This document shows positions 39,971-47,456 of a DNA stretch of 59,842 nucleotides, piece by piece. A program made the position numbers and the translations under genes. The stretch comes from Actinoplanes xinjiangensis. GTDB lineage: Bacteria; Actinomycetota; Actinomycetes; Mycobacteriales; Micromonosporaceae. The notes beneath the pieces are model-generated. The model saw only the letters and a program-made list of their open reading frames with translations, ran no database searches and was not told where the DNA came from. The DNA is taken from assembly GCF_003148685.1 (NCBI RefSeq), contig NZ_QGGR01000042.1, positions 1 through 59,842 on the forward strand, written 5' to 3'. The first letter of the stretch is position 1. Each line of letters starts with the position of its first letter.

Positions 39971-40045
39971 TCAGCGGTACCAGGTGCGGGCCATGGTGAT
40001 CCGGGCGTTGCCGGCTGCGCCCAGCACCCTCTCGCCGTTGATCAT
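39971..40045 (-). CDS. Candidate 24-residue microprotein or gene remnant after gntR
   Basis: An ATG directly follows the gntR TAG stop (TAGATG). It opens a 24-codon frame, INGERVLGAAGNARITMARTWYR after Met, with typical G/C-ending codons. The terminator hairpin begins 11 bases past its stop. It could be a real microprotein, a translated 3' tail, or the remnant of a longer C-terminus separated by a stop mutation. Confidence 0.35.
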   Translation of the reverse strand: MINGERVLGAAGNARITMARTWYR

Positions 40046-40735
40046 CTACGTCGATCTCCATTGCAAGGACAGCCGGGTGGCGGCGCGCTCGGCGCGGATC
40101 TCCATCAGATCGCCGAGGATGATCGCCCGGTCGACGACCACCACCTGCTCGTCCATCGCGTAGGTGGTGCGCTCGCTGACGAACACCGCCTCCCCGGCGG
40201 GGCGGCGCAGACGGCCGGCGACCGGTTCGATGAGCAGCCCCGGCACGATCCGCTCCGAGGCCCGCACGATCGTCGCCCCGGCATCAGCCAGTGCCGCGTA
40301 GAGCGAGACCCGCCGGAAATCCTCGCCGGCCACCGCGGCGGCCCACGGTGCCGGGATCCGTGAGGTCTGGTGGATCACCGGCCGATCGCCGAGCAGGCGG
40401 ACCCGTTCCAGACGAAGGTCCTCGTCCAGCGCGACGGACACCACCTCGGTGGTGACCCGGTGGCCCTGTTCGCGCAGGTCCTCGACGAAGCTGCGCAGCG
40501 TGTCCACCCGGTAGGCGGCCTGCACCGGCGCGACGAAGGTCCCCCGCCCGGCCTGCTGGACGATCAGACCTTCGTCGCGCAACTCCTGCAGTGCCTGGCG
40601 CAGGGTCATCAGCGTGACCCCGTAGCTGGCGCTCAGTTCCCGCTGGGCCGGCAGCGCGTCACCCGGCCGGTACTCCCCCGCCCGGATCTTGTCGGCGAGG
40701 TCGGTGGCGATGCGCCGGTAGGCGGGGATTTTCAC
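40046..40735 (-). CDS. GntR/HutC family regulator with UTRA domain
   Basis: A 229-residue regulator. The N-terminal winged helix reads YRRIATDLADKIRAGEYRPGDALPAQRELSASYGVTLMTLRQALQELRDEGLIVQQAGRGTFVAP. The UTRA ligand-binding domain follows (about 75-225), with SFVEDLREQGHRVTTEVV and ERTTYAMDEQVVVVDRAIILGDL. Its GTG start overlaps the trpA stop codon by 4 bases, so it belongs to the trpBA operon. It probably binds the 29-bp palindrome in front of trpB and represses its own operon. The ligand could be tryptophan, an indole or another amine; not determined. Confidence 0.9.
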   Translation of the reverse strand: MKIPAYRRIATDLADKIRAGEYRPGDALPAQRELSASYGVTLMTLRQALQELRDEGLIVQQAGRGTFVAPVQAAYRVDTLRSFVEDLREQGHRVTTEVVSVALDEDLRLERVRLLGDRPVIHQTSRIPAPWAAAVAGEDFRRVSLYAALADAGATIVRASERIVPGLLIEPVAGRLRRPAGEAVFVSERTTYAMDEQVVVVDRAIILGDLMEIRAERAATRLSLQWRST

Positions 40736-41499
40736 GGAACACAGTCTGGCCCATCCTCGTCCAGGGCCTTACGGAACCCGGCCAGCACCGCGCCGAGTTC
40801 CGCGGGTGTGCCGCCGTCGAGGACGCGCCGCATCAGCGCGGCCCCGATCACCACACCGTCCGCGGACCGTGCGGCGGTCACCGCGTCGAGATGGGTGGCG
40901 ATGCCGAACGCGAGCAGGACCGGTTGGTCGGTGAGCTGCCGCAGGTCGGCCGCGAGTCGGCAGCCCGACGCGGCGAACGTGGAGCCGGTGGTGCCCATGG
41001 TGGAGACCGCGTAGACGAAACCGCGGGAGGCCCGGGCGATCGCGGCGAGCCGGTCGGCCGGTGTGGTCGGTGCCGCCAGCAGGATCAGCTCGATCCCGGC
41101 GGCGACAGCGGCGGATGCGAGCGGGTCCGACTCGTCGACCGGCAGGTCCGGCACGATCAGTCCGCGGATCCCGGCGGCCGCCAGGTCACGGCAGAATTCG
41201 GCGGCGCCGCGGTGCACGACGAGGTTGTAGTAGGTCATCGCGATCAGCGGAACACCGACGTCGACGGCGGCGATCTCGTCGAGCAGGCCGCGGACCGTGA
41301 CCCCCCGGCGCAGGGCCGCGTCGGACGCCTCCTGAATGGTCGGCCCGTCCAGGATCGGGTCGGAGAACGGCAGCCCGATCTCGATGGCGTCCGCCCCGTT
41401 GCGGGCGTATTCGTGCAGGTAGTCGGTCCAGTCGGGTCGGATGCCACCGGTCACGTAGGGCGCCAGCAGGGGCCGGTCCCGGCGCAGTTGCAGAGTCAT
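40732..41499 (-). CDS. trpA: Tryptophan synthase alpha chain
   Basis: A 255-residue TIM-barrel enzyme that cleaves indole-3-glycerol phosphate to indole. The catalytic Glu is in AIEIGLPFSDP and the catalytic Asp in ILDGPTIQEAS. Phosphate-binding stretches are GTTGS and VLLAFGIATHLDAV. It is slightly short at the N-terminus, starting about 10 residues before LLAPYVTGG. ATG start overlaps the trpB stop by 4 bases. The gene is the middle one of trpB-trpA-gntR. Canonical trp operon genes (trpC, trpE, trpD) are absent, so this may be a second, specialised pair. Confidence 0.94.
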   Translation of the reverse strand: MTLQLRRDRPLLAPYVTGGIRPDWTDYLHEYARNGADAIEIGLPFSDPILDGPTIQEASDAALRRGVTVRGLLDEIAAVDVGVPLIAMTYYNLVVHRGAAEFCRDLAAAGIRGLIVPDLPVDESDPLASAAVAAGIELILLAAPTTPADRLAAIARASRGFVYAVSTMGTTGSTFAASGCRLAADLRQLTDQPVLLAFGIATHLDAVTAARSADGVVIGAALMRRVLDGGTPAELGAVLAGFRKALDEDGPDCVP

Positions 41500-42692
41500 G
41501 ACGCCGCCATCAGGGTCGCCATGTCCTTGTCGCCGCGCCCGGAGAGCGTCACCAGCACGGTCGACCAGGGCGGCAGTTCACCGGACTCGGCGGCGCGGAT
41601 CACCCAGGCGATGGCGTGGGCGGATTCCAGGGCGGGAAGAATTCCCTCGGTACGGGCGAGCCGGTGCACGGCCGGGACGACCTCCTCGTCGCGAACCGTG
41701 ACGTACCGCGCCCGCCCGCTGTCCTTGAGGTGGGCGTGCTCCGGCCCGATGCCCGGGTAGTCGAGGCCGGCCGCGATCGAGTGAGCCTCGGAGACCTGCC
41801 CGTTCTCGTCCTGCAGCAGGTAGGACGAGAATCCGTGCAGCACGCCGACCTGCCCGAATGCGGCTGCCGCGCCGCCTTCGGCCTCGACTCCGACGAGCCG
41901 GGCCGGGGTGTCGACGAACCCGGCGAACGTGCCGGCCGCGTTGGAGCCGCCGCCGACGCAGGCGACCACGTAGTCGGGCGTCCCGGTGCTGATCTCGGCC
42001 GCGCACTGCTGCCGGGCCTCGTCACCGACCACCCGCTGCAATTCCCGGACCATCCACGGGTACGGGTGGGGTCCCATCACTGAGCCGAGGCAGTAGTGGG
42101 CTTCGTCCACACAGGTCACCCACTGCCGGAGTGCCTCGCTCGTGGAGTCCTTGAGGGTGCGGGTGCCACTGGTGACCGGGATGACCTCGGCGCCGAGCAT
42201 CTTCATCCGGAACACGTTGAGGGCCTGCCGCTCGATGTCGACCTCGCCCATGAAGACGGTCACGTCGAGGCCGAGCAGCGCCCCGGCGGTGGCGGTGGCG
42301 ACGCCGTGCTGGCCGGCGCCGGTCTCGGCGAGCAGCCGGGTCTTGCCCATCCGCCGGGCGAGCAGTGCCTGCCCCAGCACGTTGTTGATTTTGTGGGAGC
42401 CGGTGTGTGCCAGGTCCTCACGCTTGAGGAGCACGTTCACGCCCAGCTCGGCGGAGAGCCGCCAGGCCGGGGTGAGTGCGGTGGGCCGGCCGGCGTGCAC
42501 GGCGAGCAGCCGGTCGAGGTCACGGCGGAACCGCGGGTCGGCCCAGGCGTCGCGGAACGCCTCCTCCAGCGCGGCACAGGCGGGGATCAGCGACTCGGGC
42601 ACATAGCGCCCGCCGTATTCACCGAACCGGCCCACTGCGCCGGGGTCGCTCATGACACTGGCGGCCGGTCGCGGCAGCGCGATCTCGGTCAT
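41496..42692 (-). CDS. trpB: Tryptophan synthase beta chain
   Basis: A 398-residue PLP enzyme that joins indole and serine to tryptophan. The cofactor Lys is residue 101 in HTGSHKINN. Also visible are GRFGEYGGRYVPESL, AETGAGQHGVATATAGALLGL, the Glu-containing catalytic AETGAGQHG, the phosphate-binding VACVGGGSNAAG, and LLQDENGQVSEAHSIAAGLDYPGIGPEHAHLKDSGRA with Ser near the PLP ring. GGAGG 6 bases before ATG 42692 fixes the start. It is the first gene of a trpB-trpA-gntR operon under one operator. Confidence 0.95.
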   Translation of the reverse strand: MTEIALPRPAASVMSDPGAVGRFGEYGGRYVPESLIPACAALEEAFRDAWADPRFRRDLDRLLAVHAGRPTALTPAWRLSAELGVNVLLKREDLAHTGSHKINNVLGQALLARRMGKTRLLAETGAGQHGVATATAGALLGLDVTVFMGEVDIERQALNVFRMKMLGAEVIPVTSGTRTLKDSTSEALRQWVTCVDEAHYCLGSVMGPHPYPWMVRELQRVVGDEARQQCAAEISTGTPDYVVACVGGGSNAAGTFAGFVDTPARLVGVEAEGGAAAAFGQVGVLHGFSSYLLQDENGQVSEAHSIAAGLDYPGIGPEHAHLKDSGRARYVTVRDEEVVPAVHRLARTEGILPALESAHAIAWVIRAAESGELPPWSTVLVTLSGRGDKDMATLMAAS

Positions 42693-42703
42693 GACACACC
42701 TCC

Positions 42704-42732
42704 ACTGTTCTAGAACTGAGTTCTAGAACAGT
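42704..42732. promoter_or_regulatory. 29-bp perfect palindromic operator of the trpBA-gntR operon
   Basis: Arms ACTGTTCTAGAAC (42704-42716) and GTTCTAGAACAGT (42720-42732) are perfect 13-mers around TGA. Each arm itself contains the palindrome TTCTAGAA. It starts just after the -10 box on the minus strand, so a bound GntR/HutC dimer would cover the transcription start. Confidence 0.8.
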
Positions 42733-42760
42733 TATACACAGAGGCTGTGGCTGAAGGCAA
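42731..42760 (-). promoter_or_regulatory. Promoter of trpB-trpA-gntR
   Basis: On the minus strand: TTGCCT (-35, 42755-42760), an 18-base spacer, TATAAC (-10, 42731-42736). The -10 overlaps the edge of the 29-bp palindrome and the message would carry a short leader with GGAGG before trpB. Confidence 0.65.
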
Positions 42761-43669
42761 TCAGGCCGGCACCGGCGGCCCCGGTTCGAGCACCCCGGCG
42801 AGCAGGTCGCCGTGTTCCTCCGCCCGGGCCAGCGTCTCGGCCGCGCCGCACTGCCAGGACTCGGCCTCCCCGGTCGCCATCGAGATCACCTCATCCCAGG
42901 TCAGCGGGGTGGAGGCGGTCGGCTTCACCCCGGCCCGCAGGGAGTAGGGCGTGACCGTGGTCTTGGCCGCGGCGTTCTGGCTCCAGTCGATGAACACCTT
43001 CCCGGGCCGCAGCTGGCGAGCCATCCTGGCGGTGATCGAGCCCGGGACCATCGCGGCCAGCTCCTCGGCGACCTTCTTCGCATAGGCGCTGACGATCTCC
43101 GAGGACTGGGTGCCGGAGATCGGGCAGCACAACTGCATGCCCTTCTTGCCGGACGTCTTCGGATAGGCGGAGATGCCGTCGGCGGCCAGCCGGTCCCGCA
43201 TCAGCACCGCCACGGCGCAGCACTCCTTCAGTGCCGCCGGAGCACCCGGGTCCAGGTCGACGACCAGCAGGTCGGGGTCCGCGCCGATCCGCCACTGCGG
43301 GGTATGCAGCTCGATCGCCGCCAGATTGGCCAGCCAGACCAGCGTGGCCAGTTCGTCGACGACCACGAAGTCGATGGTCTCCCGGCTCTTCGTGGAACCG
43401 GGCACCGGCAAGGTCTCGAGGCGGACCCAGGACGGCGTACCCCCCGGCTTGTTCTTCTCGAAGAAATGCGCCTCGTCGACGCCGTTCGGATAGCGGATCC
43501 GGGTGGCCGCCCGGCCCCGCAGATGCGGCAGCATGACCGGGGCGATCCGCGTGTAGTAGTCGATCACCTCGGCCTTGGTGAACCCGGCCGCCGGATACAT
43601 GACCTTGTCCAGGTTGGAGAGTTCCACCTCGCGGCCCTCGATCTCGACCAGGAACCGGTCACGGGGCAT
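42761..43669 (-). CDS. ligD: LigD-type polymerase (PrimPol domain, NHEJ)
   Basis: A 302-residue stand-alone LigD polymerase domain. It extends or fills ends during non-homologous end joining. It starts RDRFLVEIEGREVELSNLDKVMYPAAGFTKAEVIDYYTRIAPVMLPHLRGRAATRIRYPNGV. The catalytic aspartates are in LLVVDLDPGAPA, and the nucleotide-contacting stretch is YPKTSGKKGMQLCCPIS with conserved Ser-Gly-Lys and His replaced locally by Gln. ATG 43669 overlaps the ligase gene end by 11 bases. Together with the ligase and Ku this is a split NHEJ set. Confidence 0.9.
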   Translation of the reverse strand: MPRDRFLVEIEGREVELSNLDKVMYPAAGFTKAEVIDYYTRIAPVMLPHLRGRAATRIRYPNGVDEAHFFEKNKPGGTPSWVRLETLPVPGSTKSRETIDFVVVDELATLVWLANLAAIELHTPQWRIGADPDLLVVDLDPGAPAALKECCAVAVLMRDRLAADGISAYPKTSGKKGMQLCCPISGTQSSEIVSAYAKKVAEELAAMVPGSITARMARQLRPGKVFIDWSQNAAAKTTVTPYSLRAGVKPTASTPLTWDEVISMATGEAESWQCGAAETLARAEEHGDLLAGVLEPGPPVPA

Positions 43670-44600
43670 CGTCGACACACTCCGATGGCTTCTTGTCCTC
43701 ACGCAGCCGCAGGAAGCGGGGGAAGCGCAGACGGCGGTCGGGCGTCTGGTTGCCGTAGCGGATCTCGGCCACCAGCTCCGGGCGTACCCAATGTGCCCCT
43801 CGGGAATCCTCGCGCGGCACCGCGCCGGCAGCAAACGGTGAATCCGAGGTGGCGAGCGGCGCCAGCCGCGAGAGGAGGTCGCGCTCGGCCGCCGCGCCGA
43901 TGCCGCCGCCGACCCGGCCCCGGAAGGCCAGGCCCGCCGGGGTCGGCACACCGATCAGGAGGCCGCCGAGCTTGCGCGCGCCGGGCCGCCAGCCGCCGAT
44001 GACGTAGTCGCCGGTCCGGTCGAACTTGACCTTCACCCAGTCCGCCGAGCGGAGTCCGGGCAGGTAGACCGAGTCGGATCGTTTGGCCATCACGCCTTCG
44101 AGCCGGTTCTCCCGGGCGGCGGCCTCGGTGGCCGCCCCGTCACCGAAGGACGGCGGCACCATCCAGTGCGGCCCGGCCAGGTCGAGTTCCTCCAGGCGTT
44201 CGCGCCGGGCCAGATAGGGCAGCCCGGTGTAGTCCATGCCGTCGAGATAGAGCAGGTCGAAGATCAGGTAGCTGACCGGAAGCGTGGCCGCCAGCCGCGC
44301 GGCCTTCGTCTTGTCGCGGACGTGCATCCGCTCGGCGAGGGCGGTGAACGAGGGCCGTCCGGCCGCGTCGAAGACCACCATCTCGCCGTCGAGGAGCGTG
44401 CCCTCCGGCAGGTGCAGGTCGGCGATCTCCGGGTAGGCGGCGGTGACCAGGGCGCCGGACCGGGCGTAGAGGGCCGGCGATCCGCCACTGCAGAGCGCCA
44501 GGACGCGGACGCCGTCCCACTTGAACTCGTAGCTCCAGTCCGGGCCCACCGGCAACCCGCCCGCGGTCGCGAGCATCGGGGTGAGCGGTGATCCGGACAC
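43659..44600 (-). CDS. ATP-dependent DNA ligase (LigC/LigD ligase-type)
   Basis: A 313-residue ligase. The adenylation Lys is in EFKWDGVRV (about residue 28). Other motifs include YARSGALVTAAYPEI, LDGEMVVFD, ENRLEGVMAKRSDSVY and WVKVKFDRTGDYVIGGW; the OB domain follows. It seals breaks, probably in NHEJ with the LigD-type polymerase and Ku. GTG 44600 lies 6 bases after TATGGT, so the gene is probably leaderless. A longer ATG start at 44654 would leave only 9 bases to the divergent Ku gene. Confidence 0.92.
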   Translation of the reverse strand: MSGSPLTPMLATAGGLPVGPDWSYEFKWDGVRVLALCSGGSPALYARSGALVTAAYPEIADLHLPEGTLLDGEMVVFDAAGRPSFTALAERMHVRDKTKAARLAATLPVSYLIFDLLYLDGMDYTGLPYLARRERLEELDLAGPHWMVPPSFGDGAATEAAARENRLEGVMAKRSDSVYLPGLRSADWVKVKFDRTGDYVIGGWRPGARKLGGLLIGVPTPAGLAFRGRVGGGIGAAAERDLLSRLAPLATSDSPFAAGAVPREDSRGAHWVRPELVAEIRYGNQTPDRRLRFPRFLRLREDKKPSECVDDAP

Positions 44601-44606
44601 CCGATC

Positions 44607-44612
44607 ACCATA
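44607..44612 (-). promoter_or_regulatory. -10 box of a probable leaderless promoter (ligase)
   Basis: TATGGT on the minus strand, 6 bases before GTG 44600. Confidence 0.5.
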
Positions 44613-44651
44613 GGCAAAAGCAATCACCTTACGCAGGCGTCCCAGTGATGC

Positions 44652-44657
44652 CATTCT
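44652..44657 (+). promoter_or_regulatory. -10 box of a probable leaderless promoter (ku)
   Basis: CATTCT ends 6 bases before ATG 44664. It differs from TANNNT at the first base. Confidence 0.4.
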
Positions 44658-44663
44658 GAGGAC

Positions 44664-45569
44664 ATGCGAGCGATCTGGAAGGGCGCTGTCTCATTCGGTC
44701 TGGTGTCGATCGCCGTCAAGCTCTATTCGGCGACCGAGGAAAAGGACATCCGCTTCCATCAGGTGCATCGCACCGACGGGGGCCGGATCAAATACCAGCG
44801 CACCTGCTCGGTGGACGGCGAGGTGGTCACCTATGACGACATCGCCAAGGGCTACGACGTCGGCGGCGGCGAAATGGTGATCTTGACCGATGAGGACTTC
44901 GCCGACCTCCCACTGAGCACGTCGCGCGCCATTGACGTGCTCGAATTCGTCCCGGCCGAGCAGATCGACCCGATCCTCTTCGCGAAGGCCTACTATCTGG
45001 AACCCGAGGGCCAGGCCGCGAAGCCCTACGTGCTCCTGCGCGACGCGCTGCGGGACGCCGAGCGGGTGGCCATCGTCAAGATCGCGATCCGGCAGCGCGA
45101 GCAGCTGGCCACCCTGCGGGTCCGCGACGACGTGCTGGTCCTCAACACCATGATGTGGCCCGACGAGGTCCGTACCCCCGATTTCGGTTTCCTCGACGAC
45201 GACATCGAGACCCGCCCGGCCGAACTCGCGATGGCCAGTTCCCTGATCGACTCGATGGCCGGCAGCTTCAAGCCCGACGAGTTCACCGACAACTACCGGG
45301 CCGCGTTGCAGGAGGTCATCGACGCCAAGATCGAGGGCCGCGAGGTGGTCCAGCCGGACGAGGCCGAGGAGGCGCCGGCGGCGGCCATCGACCTGATGGC
45401 GGCGCTCAAGGCCTCCGTCGAACGCGCGAAGCAGGCCCGCGGCGAAAAATCCCCGGAAGGTACGGCCGACGCGCCCCCACCCGCGAAAAAGGCGTCCAGG
45501 GCGCCCCGGAAGAGCACGCCGGCGAAGAAAGCCAGCACTCCACGGAAGGCCACCAAGAAGTCAGCGTGA
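44664..45569 (+). CDS. ku: Ku DNA end-binding protein
   Basis: A 301-residue bacterial Ku. The core starts RAIWKGAVSFGLVSIAVKLYSATEEKDIRFHQVHRTDGGRIKYQRTC and runs through AYYLEPEGQAAKPYVLLRDALRDAERVAIVKIAIRQREQLATLR. The C-terminal extension of about 50 residues is Lys/Ala/Pro-rich (PAKKASRAPRKSTPAKKASTPRKATKK), typical of DNA-binding tails. Ku forms a ring on double-strand ends and recruits LigD. It is divergent from the ligase with a 63-base interval. Confidence 0.95.
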   Translation: MRAIWKGAVSFGLVSIAVKLYSATEEKDIRFHQVHRTDGGRIKYQRTCSVDGEVVTYDDIAKGYDVGGGEMVILTDEDFADLPLSTSRAIDVLEFVPAEQIDPILFAKAYYLEPEGQAAKPYVLLRDALRDAERVAIVKIAIRQREQLATLRVRDDVLVLNTMMWPDEVRTPDFGFLDDDIETRPAELAMASSLIDSMAGSFKPDEFTDNYRAALQEVIDAKIEGREVVQPDEAEEAPAAAIDLMAALKASVERAKQARGEKSPEGTADAPPPAKKASRAPRKSTPAKKASTPRKATKKSA

Positions 45570-45570
45570 C

Positions 45571-45576
45571 TAATCT
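45571..45576 (+). promoter_or_regulatory. -10 box upstream of the Nudix gene
   Basis: TAATCT ends 6 bases before an ATG at 45583. That ATG opens an 11-codon frame (45583-45618) that overlaps the Nudix start in another frame. Either the message has an 11-base leader, or a leaderless short upstream frame is translated. Confidence 0.45.
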
Positions 45577-45593
45577 TCTCCCATGGGAGTTGC

Positions 45594-46097
45594 ATGCGGG
45601 GTGTCCCGATGGCGCTGACATGGGCGGAGTCCTACCTGGGCAAGGTGCGCGCGAGTATCGGCGACACCGACACGATCTTCTTCGTCGGTGCGCGCACCGT
45701 GGTGCTCGACGAGCAGGGCCGGTTGCTGTTGATCCAGCGGTCCGACAACCATCGCTGGGCGATTCCGGCCGGCGCCATGGAGTTGGGCGAGACCATGGAG
45801 CAGTGCGCCGTCCGGGAGCTGTGGGAGGAGACCGGCCTGCGGGCCACGTCCCTCACGCCGTACGCGTTCTACACGGCGTACACGTACACGAACGAGTACG
45901 GGCACACGTACCAGCAGGTGCTCATGACGTTCGTGGTGCACTCCTGGGACGGGGAGCTGCTGCGGCAGACCGACGAGAGTGTGGACGCCGGCTTCTTCCC
46001 GTTGGACGCGCTGCCCGGCCAGAAGTCGTTCGTCATCGACGAGGCGCTGGCCGACCTGGCGACCTTCCGCGAGACCGGTGTCCTCGTCATGAAGTGA
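45594..46097 (+). CDS. Nudix hydrolase
   Basis: A 167-residue Nudix protein. The Nudix box runs from Gly in GAMELGETMEQ through REL and EETGL (about residues 60-82), with all catalytic Glu residues in place. RTVVLDEQGRLLLIQRSDNHRWAIPAG precedes it. It hydrolyses a nucleoside diphosphate linked to an unknown group. ATG 45594 has GGGAG 4 bases upstream; ATG 45609 is possible. Overlaps a short frame starting at 45583. Confidence 0.9.
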   Translation: MRGVPMALTWAESYLGKVRASIGDTDTIFFVGARTVVLDEQGRLLLIQRSDNHRWAIPAGAMELGETMEQCAVRELWEETGLRATSLTPYAFYTAYTYTNEYGHTYQQVLMTFVVHSWDGELLRQTDESVDAGFFPLDALPGQKSFVIDEALADLATFRETGVLVMK

Positions 46098-46151
46098 GGG
46101 TGGCCTAAATCGCGGTGCGGCTCGCCGCGCCCTGGGGCAGGATGGCCCTTC

Positions 46152-47456
46152 GTGACCACGAAGCGCCGCCTGAGCCTGGATCTGTCCCCGTTGCGTACCT
46201 CCCGGGACTTCCGGCTCGTCTTCATCGCCGGCCTCGTCACCGCGTTCGGGTCGTTCATCAGCTACGTCACCATCCCGTACCAGGTGGCGAAGCTGACCGA
46301 CGACCCGCTGATGGTCGGCCTGATCGGCGTCTGCGAGTTGCTGCCGCTGATCTTCATGTCGTTCGTCGGCGGGGCGCTGGCCGACTACATCGACCGGCGG
46401 CTGCTGGTCCTGGGCAGTGAGGCCGCGCTCGCGGTGATCTGCGGAATCCTGCTGATCAACTCGCTCTCCGACGAGCCGAATCTGTGGCTGCTCTACGTGG
46501 CCGCGTTCCTCACCGCCGCGGTGGCCGGTCTGCAACGGCCGGCCCTCCAGGCGATGGTCCCCCGGCTGGTGAAGCCGGAGGAACTGCCGGCCACCATGTC
46601 GCTCCAGTCGCTCAGCATGCAGTTCGCCCAGCTCGCCGGCATGCCGCTGGCCGGCATCCTGCTCGCCACCTTCGACCTGGCCTGGGTGTACGCGTTCGAC
46701 CTGCTGACCTTCGCCGTCTCGCTGATCTGCCTGGCCCTGGTGAAGGCGGTCCCGCCACCGGTGGCCGCCGACCGACCGTCCCTGAAGAGCGTGGTCACCG
46801 GCCTGCGGTACGCGAAGTCCCGTCCCGAACTGCTCGGCACCTACCTGGTCGACATCAACGCGATGTTCTTCGGCATGCCGTCGGCGCTGTACCCGTTCCT
46901 GGCCGACGATCTCGGCGGCCCGAAGGTGCTGGGCCTGCTCTACGCCGCCCCCGCGGTCGGCTCCCTGCTGGCCACGATCGGCTCGGGCTGGACCGCCCGG
47001 GTGCACCGGCACGGCCTGATGGTCCTGATCGCCGCGGCCCTGTGGGGTGTCGGCATCGTCGGCGTGGGCCTGTCGGACACCCTGTGGCTGACCCTGTTCT
47101 GTCTGGCCTTCGCGGGCGCGGCCGACATGGTCTCCGGACTGTTCCGCATGATCATCTGGAATCAGACCATCCCCGACCATCTGCGGGGGCGCCTGGCCGG
47201 CATCGAGATGCTGTCGTACACCACCGGCCCGCTGCTCGGTCAGCTCCGGGCCGGCGCGATGGCCCGTACCGGTCTGGGTGTGGCCGGCTCCATCTGGGTG
47301 GGCGGTGTCCTGTGCGTGATCGGCAGCGTGGCCCTGGCGGCGGCTCTGCCGAAGTTCCTCCGCTACGACGGCGAACACGGCATGGCCCTGAAGAAGGCGG
47401 CGGACGACGAGTGGAACGCCACCGCCGCCTCCCGGACCCGGTCGCCGCTTACCTGA
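46152..47456 (+). CDS. MFS transporter (EntS-like exporter)
   Basis: A 434-residue 12-helix protein starting LSPLRTSRDFRLVFIAGLVTAFGSFISYVTIPYQVAKLT. Loop motif GGALADYIDRRLLVLGSE follows helix 2. GADMVSGLFRMIIWNQTIPDHLRGRLAGIEMLSYTTGPLLGQLRAG is typical of the group. It is the intact counterpart of the frameshifted gene at 10609-11888, with closely similar C-terminal motifs. Substrate unknown. GTG 46152 follows CAGGAT by 8 bases. The stop overlaps the convergent secreted-protein gene by 8 bases. Confidence 0.9.
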   Translation: MTTKRRLSLDLSPLRTSRDFRLVFIAGLVTAFGSFISYVTIPYQVAKLTDDPLMVGLIGVCELLPLIFMSFVGGALADYIDRRLLVLGSEAALAVICGILLINSLSDEPNLWLLYVAAFLTAAVAGLQRPALQAMVPRLVKPEELPATMSLQSLSMQFAQLAGMPLAGILLATFDLAWVYAFDLLTFAVSLICLALVKAVPPPVAADRPSLKSVVTGLRYAKSRPELLGTYLVDINAMFFGMPSALYPFLADDLGGPKVLGLLYAAPAVGSLLATIGSGWTARVHRHGLMVLIAAALWGVGIVGVGLSDTLWLTLFCLAFAGAADMVSGLFRMIIWNQTIPDHLRGRLAGIEMLSYTTGPLLGQLRAGAMARTGLGVAGSIWVGGVLCVIGSVALAAALPKFLRYDGEHGMALKKAADDEWNATAASRTRSPLT

